DNA from: CAYQQQ01 sp964420125
GTDB lineage: Bacteria; Actinomycetota; Acidimicrobiia; Acidimicrobiales; Microtrichaceae
NCBI GenBank assembly: GCA_964420125.1
Contig: CAYQQQ010000019.1
Location: 1 to 64,000 of the forward strand
Length of the DNA: 64,000 nt
Reading direction: 5' to 3'
Shown here: positions 18,144-26,000 of the stretch, one piece after another
Layout of the letters: each line of letters begins with the position of its first letter
Position numbering within the stretch: the first letter of the stretch is position 1
Notes under the pieces: model-generated
Databases searched by the model: none
What the model saw: the letters and a program-made list of their open reading frames with translations, nothing else
Told to the model about the DNA's origin: nothing
Program-made: the position numbers and the translations under genes

Positions 18144-19676
18144 ATGGCCCATGATCCCGTCGTCGCCGAGACCGTCCGCACCCGCGACAGCCTGGAGCCC
18201 CACTTCGTGCTGGAGGACCAGGAGGAGCGCGCCGAGGCGCGGCTCGAGGGGTACCTCTCCGCCGGTCGGCGGCCGAACTTCCTGGTGGTGCTCTTCGACG
18301 ACGTCGGCTGGGGTGACTTCGGCTGCTACGGCGGCGGTGTGGCGGTGGGCGCACCCACGCCGAACATCGACCGCCTCGCCCGCCAGGGGACCCTGCTCAC
18401 CTCCTGCTACTCCGAGCCCTCGTGCACGCCGTCGAGGGCGTCGTTGATGACGGGGCGACTGCCGATGCGCCACGGGCTGCTGCGACCGCCGATGTACGGA
18501 CAGCCAGGCGGCCTCGAGGGTGAGGTCACCCTGGCGCAGCTGCTGTCCGACGCCGGGTACGCCACCCAGGCGGTGGGCAAGTGGCACATGGGCGAGAACG
18601 TGCAGTCCCAGCCCCAGAACGTGGGCTTCGACGACTTCTACGGGTTCCTGTCGGTGAGCGACATGTACACGGAGTGGCGCGATCCCTACTTCTTCCCCGA
18701 GATCGCCTACAGCGAGGAGCGCACCGAGTGGGTGCAGAACCTGCCGTTCAACACGTGCTTCGTGCACGCGGAGAAGGGCGGTGAGACGGAGAACGTGGAA
18801 GAGGTGACGATCCCGGTGCTCTCCGAGCTGGACCAGCGATGGACGGACTACTCGCTGCAGTTCATCCGGAGGATGGCGGAGCCGCCTCCGCCGCAGCGGC
18901 GCCCGTGGTTCCTGTACCACTGCACGCGGGGCGCTCACTTCGACAACTACCCCCACGAGCAGTTCCTCGGCTCCTCACCGGCGAAGCACCCCTACAAGGA
19001 CACGATCGTGGAGCTCGACGACATCGTCGGCCGGCTGGTGGCCGAGCTGGAGGCCACTGGGCAGCTGGAGGACACGTTCATCATCGTCACCTCCGACAAC
19101 GGACCGGAGATGGAGACGTGGCCCGATTCGGCGTACTCCCCGTTCCGCAGCGCGAAGGGCTCCACCTGGGAAGGGGGCCAGCGCGTGCCGGCCGTGGTGA
19201 GCTGGCCGGGCATGATCCCCGAGGACCGCGTCAGCGACGGGATCGTCCACCAGATGGACCTGTTCAACACGCTGCTGCGCTGGGCCGGAGCCGGGGACCG
19301 CGTCCCGGAGGACCGCTACATCGACGGCGTGGACCAGACGTCGTTCCTGCTGGACCACGACGGCCACTCGAATCGGAAGTACCTCTACTACTGGCTGACG
19401 AACGTCTTCTCGGCGCTGCGGGTGGGGGAGTGGAAGTTCATGGTCGCCTCCACCACCGACGACGACCGCGACGTGATGAACATCGGCGGGTTCACCGGGG
19501 TCACGCAGAAGTACAGCCACGGCCGGCTGTACAACCTGTACCTCGATCCGAAGGAGTCGCGCAGCTACCTCATCCGCAAGCTCGCCTACGTGGACAGCTT
19601 CACGGGCGGCATCGCGCAGCACCTGATGAGCTTCGGGCGGTTCCCGCCGAAGCAGCCGATCGCCGCCATGCAGTGA
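18144..19676 (+). CDS. Arylsulfatase family enzyme
   Basis: A 510-residue sulfatase. FDDVGWGDFG gives the Asp52/Asp53 metal ligands, CTPSR (94-98) is the formylglycine signature, and GKWHMG and TSDNGPEM complete the active site. It is shorter than the enzyme at 1814-4180 and lacks its C-terminal extension. No signal peptide is evident. I chose ATG at 18144 because TACGGT (18132-18137) lies six bases upstream, implying a leaderless mRNA; the longer frame upstream adds a Cys/Trp-rich stretch that looks non-coding. The substrate is unknown, and it has no operon partner. Confidence 0.92.
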   Translation: MAHDPVVAETVRTRDSLEPHFVLEDQEERAEARLEGYLSAGRRPNFLVVLFDDVGWGDFGCYGGGVAVGAPTPNIDRLARQGTLLTSCYSEPSCTPSRASLMTGRLPMRHGLLRPPMYGQPGGLEGEVTLAQLLSDAGYATQAVGKWHMGENVQSQPQNVGFDDFYGFLSVSDMYTEWRDPYFFPEIAYSEERTEWVQNLPFNTCFVHAEKGGETENVEEVTIPVLSELDQRWTDYSLQFIRRMAEPPPPQRRPWFLYHCTRGAHFDNYPHEQFLGSSPAKHPYKDTIVELDDIVGRLVAELEATGQLEDTFIIVTSDNGPEMETWPDSAYSPFRSAKGSTWEGGQRVPAVVSWPGMIPEDRVSDGIVHQMDLFNTLLRWAGAGDRVPEDRYIDGVDQTSFLLDHDGHSNRKYLYYWLTNVFSALRVGEWKFMVASTTDDDRDVMNIGGFTGVTQKYSHGRLYNLYLDPKESRSYLIRKLAYVDSFTGGIAQHLMSFGRFPPKQPIAAMQ

Positions 19677-19694
19677 TGCCTCAGCGGCCTGTCG

Positions 19695-19982
19695 TCACTC
19701 GACGACCTCGACGTCGAACTTGGCGGTGTCGCCCTCGACGCTGGTGATGGTCATCTTCACCTTGGCGGTCTCTCCGGCCACGGTGACGTCGCAGGTCATC
19801 GTCTTGTCGACCTCGGCGTCGATGTCGCCCGGGCAGGAGACCTCCTCGGGTGCTTCGCCGATCTCCTCCTCGAGCACGGCGGAGATCTGCGTCTCCGCCT
19901 CCTCCTGGCTCATCTTCGAGGCGCAACCGGCGAGCAGCAGCGCAGCGGCGCAGGTGGCGAGGGCGATGGGAACTCGTTTCAT
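19695..19982 (-). CDS. DUF4333-type small lipoprotein
   Basis: A 95-residue lipoprotein: signal sequence MKRVPIALATCAAALLLAGC with lipobox LAGC. The mature domain has a helix (SQEEAETQISAVLEEEIG) and two conserved cysteines (VSCPGDID, KTMTCDV) that could form a disulfide. This is the DUF4333 pattern of actinobacterial lipoproteins; function unknown. It lies alone, convergent with the sulfatase. Confidence 0.85.
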   Translation of the reverse strand: MKRVPIALATCAAALLLAGCASKMSQEEAETQISAVLEEEIGEAPEEVSCPGDIDAEVDKTMTCDVTVAGETAKVKMTITSVEGDTAKFDVEVVE

Positions 19983-20050
19983 GGGGGACTCCGGTGTCGG
20001 GACGCTGGGGTCGTGTCACAGGTCGGTGCCACCCTACGGCCTCGGCGAGC

Positions 20051-20869
20051 TCAGTCGGCGCATCCGCCGTGGTCGTGGTCGTCGTCGCCGTGGGAGCCGT
20101 GGCCGTGGTCGTCGATCACCTGCGGACGACCGTGGTCGTCCACCACGTGTGAGCCGAACGCGGTTCGCAGGTTGGCGGCCACGAGCACCTCGGACGGTGA
20201 ACCGTGGGCGACGACCCGACCGGCGAGGAGCACAACCACGTCGCACTGACGCGCCTCGTCGAGGTCGTGGGTGGACAGCACGACGAGGCGGCCGTCGGCA
20301 CGCTCTCCGGCGACGACCTCCATGATGCGTCGCTGGGAGGGGAGGTCGAGTCCGGTGACAGGCTCGTCGAGCAGCAGCACGTGTGCCTGCGATGCCACGG
20401 CGGAGGCGATGAGCACCCTCTGGCGCTGTCCGCCGGAGAGCTCGCTGAAGGTGTGGTCGCGCAGCTCTGCCACCTGGAGGCGGGTGGCTGCGGCCTGCAC
20501 GGCGGCGCGGTCCTCGGAGCGGAACCGACCCAGCAGGCCGAGGTGTCCGTAGCGGGACATGTCCAGGACCTCGCCGGCGGTGAGGGGCATGAAGCGGTGC
20601 TGGTGCTGGTGCTGAGCGACGTAGGCGAAGCGGATCCCTTCGCCGTGGAGGACGGCACCCGAGGCTGGGGACAGCAATCCGGCGATCAGGCGCAGCAGCG
20701 TGGTCTTGCCCGAGCCGTTGGCACCCACGAGGGCGATCGAGGTGCCGCCGTGGAGGTCGAGCGTGGTGGCGGACAGGGCAGTCCGGGAGCCGAAGGCCGC
20801 CGAGGCGTCGCGCAGCTCGACGAAGGGCTCGGAGCGGAAGCGCTCAGGGTCGAGGGGACGTCCCACCAC
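20051..20869 (-). CDS. znuC: Zinc/manganese ABC transporter ATP-binding protein with His-rich tail
   Basis: A 272-residue ATPase. Walker A is GANGSGKTT, the signature is LSGGQRQR, Walker B is VLLLDEPVTGLD, and the H-loop is STHDLDEA. Its context (divergent SBP and permease genes of the ZnuA/ZnuB type) makes it the energising subunit of a zinc importer. Unusually, the last ~25 residues are a His/Asp tail (DDHGHGSHGDDDHDHGGCAD), a plausible cytoplasmic metal-binding or sensing element. The start is uncertain; GTG at 20869 gives VGRPLDPERF, while an upstream GTG at 20920 would lie inside the regulatory palindrome and is less likely. Confidence 0.88.
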   Translation of the reverse strand: MVGRPLDPERFRSEPFVELRDASAAFGSRTALSATTLDLHGGTSIALVGANGSGKTTLLRLIAGLLSPASGAVLHGEGIRFAYVAQHQHQHRFMPLTAGEVLDMSRYGHLGLLGRFRSEDRAAVQAAATRLQVAELRDHTFSELSGGQRQRVLIASAVASQAHVLLLDEPVTGLDLPSQRRIMEVVAGERADGRLVVLSTHDLDEARQCDVVVLLAGRVVAHGSPSEVLVAANLRTAFGSHVVDDHGRPQVIDDHGHGSHGDDDHDHGGCAD

Positions 20870-20903
20870 GTGATGGTCCCACAGGTGTGAGCTCCGTCCC
20901 GGC

Positions 20904-20932
20904 TTGTTCTTGAGAATCACTCTCAATATCCT
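20904..20932 (+). promoter_or_regulatory. znuA promoter with Zur/Fur-family box
   Basis: TTGTTC (20904-20909) and TATCCT (20927-20932) make a -35/-10 pair with a 17-base spacer. That spacer is exactly the palindrome TTGAGAATCACTCTCAA (20910-20926). Its core TGAGAAT-C-ACTCTCA has the 7-1-7 layout of Fur-family boxes and resembles actinobacterial Zur sites. Zn-loaded Zur bound here would block RNA polymerase. The same site lies just upstream of znuC on the other strand. Confidence 0.7.
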
Positions 20933-20960
20933 ATGGTACGACCACGAGGACGAGGCGATC

Positions 20961-21992
20961 ATGGGCACAACGATGGAGCGAGCAGGCACAGTGCGCAGGG
21001 CCCTGCGGGCGGCCACCGCCGTGGCGGGGATGGGCTGCCTGCTGGCGGCATGCGGGGGGGATGGAGGTGAAGGCGACGGCTCCGCCACGCCGCAGATCGT
21101 GGCCACCAACAGCATCTGGGCCGATGTGGCGACCAACGTGGCGTGCGACGGCGCTGCCGAGGTGATCTCGCTGCTGCCACCCGGCACCGACCCCCATGCC
21201 TACGAGCCCTCGATGGCCGACCGGACCCGTCTGCAGGACGCATCGCTGGTGGTGGTGAACGGGCTCGGCCTCGAAGCCGGCCTGCAGGACACGCTCGAGT
21301 CGGTCGAGGCCGACGGCGTGCCCGTGTTCGTCGCCGGTGACCACGTGGAGGTCCGTCCCCTCACCGAGGGCCCGGCGGACGGCGCCGAGGGAGGTTCCTC
21401 CGACGCGGACGAGCACGAGGGCGATGAGGACGCCTCGCACCAACACGACGAGGGGGATCCCCACCTGTGGCAGGATCCGACCCGCACCTCGGAGGTGGTG
21501 ACCGCCCTCGGCGAGTCCCTGGTGGAGGAGGCCGGCCTGGACGCCGACACGGTGCAGCGCTGCGTGGAGCGCTACACATCTGAACTGGCGACCCTCGACA
21601 CGGATGTCGACGCCATGGTGGCGGCGGTGCCGGCCGAGCGGCGGGTGCTCGTGACCAACCACGACGCCCTCGGCTACTTCGCCGACCGCTACGGCTTCGA
21701 GGTCCTGGGCACCGTCATCCCCGGCCCGGGGACCCTGGCGGAGACCAACCCCGCAGAGATCGAGGCGCTGGCCCAGGCCATCGAGGAGGCTGGCGTGCCC
21801 GCCGTGTTCGCAGAGGAGCAGCACTCGGACGCGGATGCCCGCGCCCTGGCGGATCGGGTCGGCGACGTGGAGGTGGTCACCCTCTACACCGACGCGCTCG
21901 GCGAGGGGGGTTCGGGCGCCGAGACCTACGTGGCGATGATCCGCCGCAACGGTGAGCTCATCACCGGCGCGCTCGGCGGAGAGGGGTCGTGA
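20961..21992 (+). CDS. znuA: Zinc ABC transporter substrate-binding lipoprotein
   Basis: A 343-residue cluster-9 solute-binding protein. The signal peptide ends in a LAAC lipobox. PGTDPHAYEPS carries the first metal His. A flexible acidic/His loop (SDADEHEGDEDASHQHDEGDPHLW) precedes the second metal His; such loops are typical of ZnuA. VTNHDALGYFADRYG and FAEEQHSDAD complete the site. The start may be ATG 20961 or the Met four codons later. The promoter carries a Zur-like box, so expression should rise on zinc starvation. Confidence 0.93.
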   Translation: MGTTMERAGTVRRALRAATAVAGMGCLLAACGGDGGEGDGSATPQIVATNSIWADVATNVACDGAAEVISLLPPGTDPHAYEPSMADRTRLQDASLVVVNGLGLEAGLQDTLESVEADGVPVFVAGDHVEVRPLTEGPADGAEGGSSDADEHEGDEDASHQHDEGDPHLWQDPTRTSEVVTALGESLVEEAGLDADTVQRCVERYTSELATLDTDVDAMVAAVPAERRVLVTNHDALGYFADRYGFEVLGTVIPGPGTLAETNPAEIEALAQAIEEAGVPAVFAEEQHSDADARALADRVGDVEVVTLYTDALGEGGSGAETYVAMIRRNGELITGALGGEGS

Positions 21993-22052
21993 GGGGGCAT
22001 CGTCCCGCCGTGGTGGCACCTCGACCTGTCGCGCCTGCGCGACGATGACGGC

Positions 22053-22919
22053 GTGGAGGTGCTGACCGATCCCTGGGGCTGGTGGATCGAGCCGTTCACG
22101 GCCAACCCCTTCATGCGCAACGCGCTGTGGGCGGGACTGCTGGTGGCGCTGTGCACCTCCATCGTCGGCACCTGGGTGGTGTTGCGAGGGATGGCGTTCC
22201 TGGGCGACGCGCTCGCCCACGGCGTCCTCCCGGGCATCGCCATCGCCTTCGTGCTCGGCGTGAACACCACCGTGGGCGCGTTCGCCGCCGCAGTGGTGAT
22301 GGTGCTGGGGATCAACTTCGTTCGCTCCCGCTCGTCGCTGCCGGAGGACACCTCGATCGGCGTGCTCTTCGTCGGGTTCCTGGCGCTGGCGGTGGTGGTG
22401 ATGTCCGCCAGCTCCGGGGCCTACAGCGGGGACCTCAACCGCTTCCTGTTCGGGTCGGTGACGGGGGTGGACCTGGGAGACCTGGGACGCCAGGCCGTGG
22501 CCTCCGCGCTCGCCGTCGCCGGTGTGGCGCTGTTCTACCGGGCCTTCCTGGTCATGACCTTCGACGAGACCCAGGCGCAGCTGCTGGGCCTGCGACCGAG
22601 GTTGGCGCAGATCGTGCTGCTCGTGCTGCTGGCGCTCACGATCGTCGCCTCCTTCGAGGTCGTGGGCAACCTGCTGGTGTTCGCCTTCCTCGTCGCCCCG
22701 CCGGCGGCGGCCACGATGCTCGTGCGGCGGGTCCCCTGGATCATGGTCACGGCACTCGCGCTGGGCTCGGTGTCGGTGGTGCTCGGCCTCCTCGTCAGCT
22801 ACCACCGCTCCACCGCCGCGGGCGCCACGATGGCGCTGGCGTCCGTCCTGCTCTTCGTGGTCGTGCTGGCGCTGAGCAGCGTCCGACGCAACCTTCGAGC
22901 CGACTCGAAGGCGGGGTAG
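22053..22919 (+). CDS. znuB: Zinc ABC transporter permease
   Basis: A 288-residue ABC-3 family permease with about eight membrane helices. It includes the typical GDALAHGVLPGIAIAF coupling segment and FEVVGNLLVFAFLVAPPAAA. It lies 60 bases after znuA on the same strand. The GTG start at 22053 is tentative: no clear ribosome-binding site is visible and the frame stays open back to the znuA stop. Its last 28 bases contain the merR operator. Confidence 0.9.
   Translation: MEVLTDPWGWWIEPFTANPFMRNALWAGLLVALCTSIVGTWVVLRGMAFLGDALAHGVLPGIAIAFVLGVNTTVGAFAAAVVMVLGINFVRSRSSLPEDTSIGVLFVGFLALAVVVMSASSGAYSGDLNRFLFGSVTGVDLGDLGRQAVASALAVAGVALFYRAFLVMTFDETQAQLLGLRPRLAQIVLLVLLALTIVASFEVVGNLLVFAFLVAPPAAATMLVRRVPWIMVTALALGSVSVVLGLLVSYHRSTAAGATMALASVLLFVVVLALSSVRRNLRADSKAG
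22892..22911 (+). promoter_or_regulatory. MerR-type operator in front of its own gene
   Basis: CCTTCGAG, 4 bases, CTCGAAGG: a perfect 8-4-8 dyad lying inside the end of znuB and just before TAGCCT (22917-22922), the likely -10 of the merR-family gene. The same dyad with one mismatch precedes copA. Autoregulation is implied. Confidence 0.7.
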
Positions 22920-22929
22920 CCTGGGCCTG

Positions 22930-23328
22930 ATGCGCATCGGAGCTGTCGCCGAGGCCGCCGGGACCACGCCCAGCACCATCCGCTACTACGAGTCCGTCGG
23001 GCTGGTGGCGCCGCCGCCGCGCAGCGCCGCCGGCTATCGGGACTACCCGGACGAGGTGCTGGGGCGGCTGCAGTTCATCCGTGACGCACAGGCCAGCGGA
23101 CTGACTCTCGCAGAGATCCAGTCGGTGCTCGAGCTGAAGGACGCCGGCCGCCGCAGCTGCGAGCACACCGCTGCACTCCTCGAGCGACACCTGGCAGAGC
23201 TGGACGAGCAGATCGAGCGTCTGCAGCTGGCCCGGGTGGAGCTCGCCCGGCTCGCCGGCAGGGCGAGGGCCCTCGACCCGTCGGAGTGCACCGATCCGCA
23301 CCGGTGCCAGGTCATCGAGGGGCCTTGA
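22930..23328 (+). CDS. MerR-family metal-responsive regulator
   Basis: A 132-residue regulator. The winged helix-turn-helix (RIGAVAEAAGTTPSTIRYYESVGLV) is followed by the dimerisation helix and a C-terminal metal loop, C120-x5-C126. Cys77 (RRSCEHTAALL) aligns with the position that is Ser in CueR and Cys in ZntR/MerR-type sensors of divalent metals, although the gene stands directly before a copper ATPase. TAGCCT lies seven bases upstream of the ATG, so the mRNA is probably leaderless. It likely acts as the activator of copA through DNA underwinding. Confidence 0.9.
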   Translation: MRIGAVAEAAGTTPSTIRYYESVGLVAPPPRSAAGYRDYPDEVLGRLQFIRDAQASGLTLAEIQSVLELKDAGRRSCEHTAALLERHLAELDEQIERLQLARVELARLAGRARALDPSECTDPHRCQVIEGP

Positions 23329-23356
23329 CCTTCGAGTCGACTTGAAGGTCTACGAT
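23325..23356 (+). promoter_or_regulatory. copA promoter with MerR operator in a long spacer
   Basis: TTGACC (-35, 23325-23330) and TACGAT (-10, 23351-23356) are separated by 20 bases, the over-long spacing typical of MerR-activated promoters. The dyad CCTTCGAG-TCGA-CTTGAAGG (23329-23348) lies between the elements. The predicted transcription start coincides with the GTG at 23363. Confidence 0.78.
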
Positions 23357-23362
23357 GAGGGC

Positions 23363-25711
23363 GTGGAGGCCAGGACCACACCTGCTGCGGGCCGGAGCGT
23401 TCCGGGTGAGGACCCCGGGCTCCTGACGGTGCGCACCGACCTGCCCGTCGAGGGCATGACGTGCGCCGCCTGCGCCAACCGGATCCAGCGGCAGCTCGGC
23501 CGTGTCGAGGGGGTGCGGTCGGCCAACGTGAACTTCGCCAGCGGCTCCGCCACCGTGGAGCACGCCCCCGAGGTGGCGGACGAGGTGCTGCGGGCGACCA
23601 TCGAGTCCCTGGGCTACTCGGTGCCGGACGTGGTGGATCACGAGGCCGCCGAGGCCGATCGCGAGCGCGACCTGTGGCGGAGGTTCGTGGTGGCCTGCGC
23701 GCTGAGCCTGCCGGTGGTGGCGGTCTCGATGGTGATGAGCCTGCAGTTCGACGGCTGGGAGTGGGTGGCGTTCGCCCTGAGCACCCCGGTCGTGTGGTGG
23801 TCGGGATGGGGCTTCCACGCAGCGGCGTGGACGAACCTGCGACACGGCGCCACCACCATGGACACGCTGGTGTCCATGGGCACCCTCTCCGCGTGGACGT
23901 GGTCCACCGTCGTGCTGGTGGGGGGAGTCCTCTCCTCGGGATCGGACGCCGTGGACATGGCCGGGATGGACATGGGTGGCGGGGGAGCAGGGCACGTCTA
24001 CTTCGAGAGCGCGGCGGTCATCGTCACGCTGATCCTGCTGGGCAAGTGGTTCGAGGTGCGCTCCACCCGCCGCTCGGGCGACGCCCTGCGAGCCATGGCA
24101 GAGCTCTCCGCCCGCACGGCGCGTCTGCCGGACGGCTCCGAGGTCCCCGTCGACGACCTGGTCGTCGGCGACCGCTTCCTGGTGCGACCGGGGGAGAAGG
24201 TCGCCACCGATGGCGTGGTGGTCGACGGCAACGGGGCGGTCGACGCTTCCATGGTCACCGGTGAGCCGCTGCCCGTGGAGGTCGGCCCCGGCGACCAGGT
24301 CATCGGCGCGACCGTCAACACGAGCGGATCGCTGGTGGTCGAGGCCACCAGGGTGGGCGCCGGCACGACGCTGGCCCAGATCACCCGCATGGTCGCCGAG
24401 GCCCAGGGGTCCCGGGCCGAGGTCCAGCGCCTCGCCGATCGAGTCTCGGCGGTGTTCGTCCCCACGGTGATCGTCGTGGCCGTGCTCACCCTGGTGGGAT
24501 GGTCGGTGAGCGGTCACCCGAGCGACGAGGCCTTCACCTCGGCGGTGGCGGTGCTCATCATCGCCTGTCCGTGCGCCCTCGGCCTGGCGACCCCGCTGGG
24601 GATCATGGTCGGCACCGGCCGGGGGGCCCAGCTCGGCGTGATCATCCGTGGCGGGGAGGTGCTCGAGCAGACCCGCACGGTGGACACCATCGTGCTCGAC
24701 AAGACGGGCACCGTCACCGAAGGTCGCATGGAGGTGGTGGAGGTGGTCGCCGCCGACGGCACGACGCTGACCGGTGGCTCCGCGTCGGCGGTGGAGCTGC
24801 TGGGACTGGCCGGCGCGGTGGAGGACCGCTCCGAGCACCCGATCGCCCGCGCCGTGGCCGAGGCGGCTCGTCGGATCGACCCCGTGGGGCAGCTGGCGGA
24901 GGTGGAGGGCTTCGAGAACCGCGCGGGGCTCGGGGTGCGCGCGTGCGTCGCGGGCACCACGGTGGTGGTCGGCAGGAGCAGCCTGTTCGAGGAAGTTCCC
25001 GATGCCCTCCACTCGGTGGCCGAGGGGCATCAGGCCGCGGGTCGCACCGTGGTGTTCCTCGGGTGCTCGCCGGAGGAGCAGCGGGTGGCGGGCCTCGTGG
25101 TGGTGGCAGATCGCATCAAGGTCGGCGCCGGCGAGGCGATGGCGGACTTCGTCGAGCTCGGGCTGCGCTCGGTGCTGCTGACCGGGGACCAGCGGCGGGC
25201 AGCGGAAGCCGTCGCCGAGGAGGTGGGCATCACGGAGGTGATCGCCGAGGTCCTTCCGGAGGAGAAGCTGGCGGTGGTCCAGGGCCTCCAAGGTGACGGT
25301 CACGTGGTCGCCATGGTCGGCGACGGGATCAACGATGCGCCGGCGCTGGCGGCAGCCGACCTGGGCATCGCCATCGGCACGGGCACCGACGTGGCGCGAG
25401 AGGCATCCGACATCACCGTGGTCACCGGCGATCTGCGGGCCGTGGCGGACGCGATCGCCCTCGCCCGGCGCACGCTGTCGGTGATCAAGGGCAACCTGTT
25501 CTGGGCGTTCGCCTACAACGTGGCGGCCCTGCCGCTGGCCGCCCTCGGGATCCTGAACCCGATGATCGCCGCAGCCGCCATGGGGTTGTCGTCGGTGTTC
25601 GTGGTGACCAACAGCCTGCGCCTGCGCCGGTTCACCGGCTTCCGGACGCTCAACCCCGGGGCGCGGCGCGACGACGCGCGTCCCGTCCCCCCACCCAAGG
25701 AGGAACCATGA
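23363..25711 (+). CDS. copA: P1B-type copper-translocating ATPase
   Basis: A 782-residue exporter. An N-terminal heavy-metal-associated domain carries GMTCAAC (Cys34/Cys37). The membrane metal site is CPC (IIACPCALGL), the phosphorylation site DKTGT, the nucleotide-domain motif SEHP, and the hinge GDGINDAPAL. The last two helices carry AYN and MGLSS, the P1B-1 pattern that indicates Cu(I). A Met-rich loop (VDMAGMDMGGG) sits between early helices and may release or collect copper. I chose GTG at 23363 because the MerR-type promoter's -10 ends at 23356. It overlaps copZ by four bases. Confidence 0.95.
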   Translation: MEARTTPAAGRSVPGEDPGLLTVRTDLPVEGMTCAACANRIQRQLGRVEGVRSANVNFASGSATVEHAPEVADEVLRATIESLGYSVPDVVDHEAAEADRERDLWRRFVVACALSLPVVAVSMVMSLQFDGWEWVAFALSTPVVWWSGWGFHAAAWTNLRHGATTMDTLVSMGTLSAWTWSTVVLVGGVLSSGSDAVDMAGMDMGGGGAGHVYFESAAVIVTLILLGKWFEVRSTRRSGDALRAMAELSARTARLPDGSEVPVDDLVVGDRFLVRPGEKVATDGVVVDGNGAVDASMVTGEPLPVEVGPGDQVIGATVNTSGSLVVEATRVGAGTTLAQITRMVAEAQGSRAEVQRLADRVSAVFVPTVIVVAVLTLVGWSVSGHPSDEAFTSAVAVLIIACPCALGLATPLGIMVGTGRGAQLGVIIRGGEVLEQTRTVDTIVLDKTGTVTEGRMEVVEVVAADGTTLTGGSASAVELLGLAGAVEDRSEHPIARAVAEAARRIDPVGQLAEVEGFENRAGLGVRACVAGTTVVVGRSSLFEEVPDALHSVAEGHQAAGRTVVFLGCSPEEQRVAGLVVVADRIKVGAGEAMADFVELGLRSVLLTGDQRRAAEAVAEEVGITEVIAEVLPEEKLAVVQGLQGDGHVVAMVGDGINDAPALAAADLGIAIGTGTDVAREASDITVVTGDLRAVADAIALARRTLSVIKGNLFWAFAYNVAALPLAALGILNPMIAAAAMGLSSVFVVTNSLRLRRFTGFRTLNPGARRDDARPVPPPKEEP

Positions 25712-25917
25712 CCACCCGCGTCTACGACGTGCCGGGAATCAGCTGCGACCACTGCCGAGCTGCCATCGAGGGCGGCGTCGCCCCCCTCGCCGGCGTCGAG
25801 TCGGTGGAGGTCGACCTGGACGCTCGCTCGGTTCGGGTGACCGGCGGCGACGACGACGCCATCCGCGCCGCCATCGACGGGGCCGGCTACGACGTCGCCG
25901 GCGTCGCGGTGCTCTGA
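25708..25917 (+). CDS. copZ: Copper chaperone (HMA domain)
   Basis: A 69-residue single heavy-metal-associated domain with the metal motif GISCDHC (Cys13, Cys16). It would carry Cu(I) to the ATPase encoded just upstream. Its ATG overlaps the copA stop (ATGA), and AAGGAGG lies a few bases before, a strong ribosome-binding site. It is the last gene of the merR-copA-copZ set. Confidence 0.95.
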   Translation: MTTRVYDVPGISCDHCRAAIEGGVAPLAGVESVEVDLDARSVRVTGGDDDAIRAAIDGAGYDVAGVAVL

Positions 25918-25979
25918 GGCACGCTCGACCCGGTCGGCACGGTCGGGAGCACGCCGGATCGCTCGCCGCCCTCGCCGAC

Positions 25980-25998
25980 GCGGCCGCGCCCGGGCCGC
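25980..25998. terminator. Putative terminator hairpin after copZ
   Basis: GCGGCC, 7-base loop, GGCCGC in the gap between the convergent copZ and YibE/F genes; no U tract. Confidence 0.5.
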
Positions 25999-26000
25999 CG

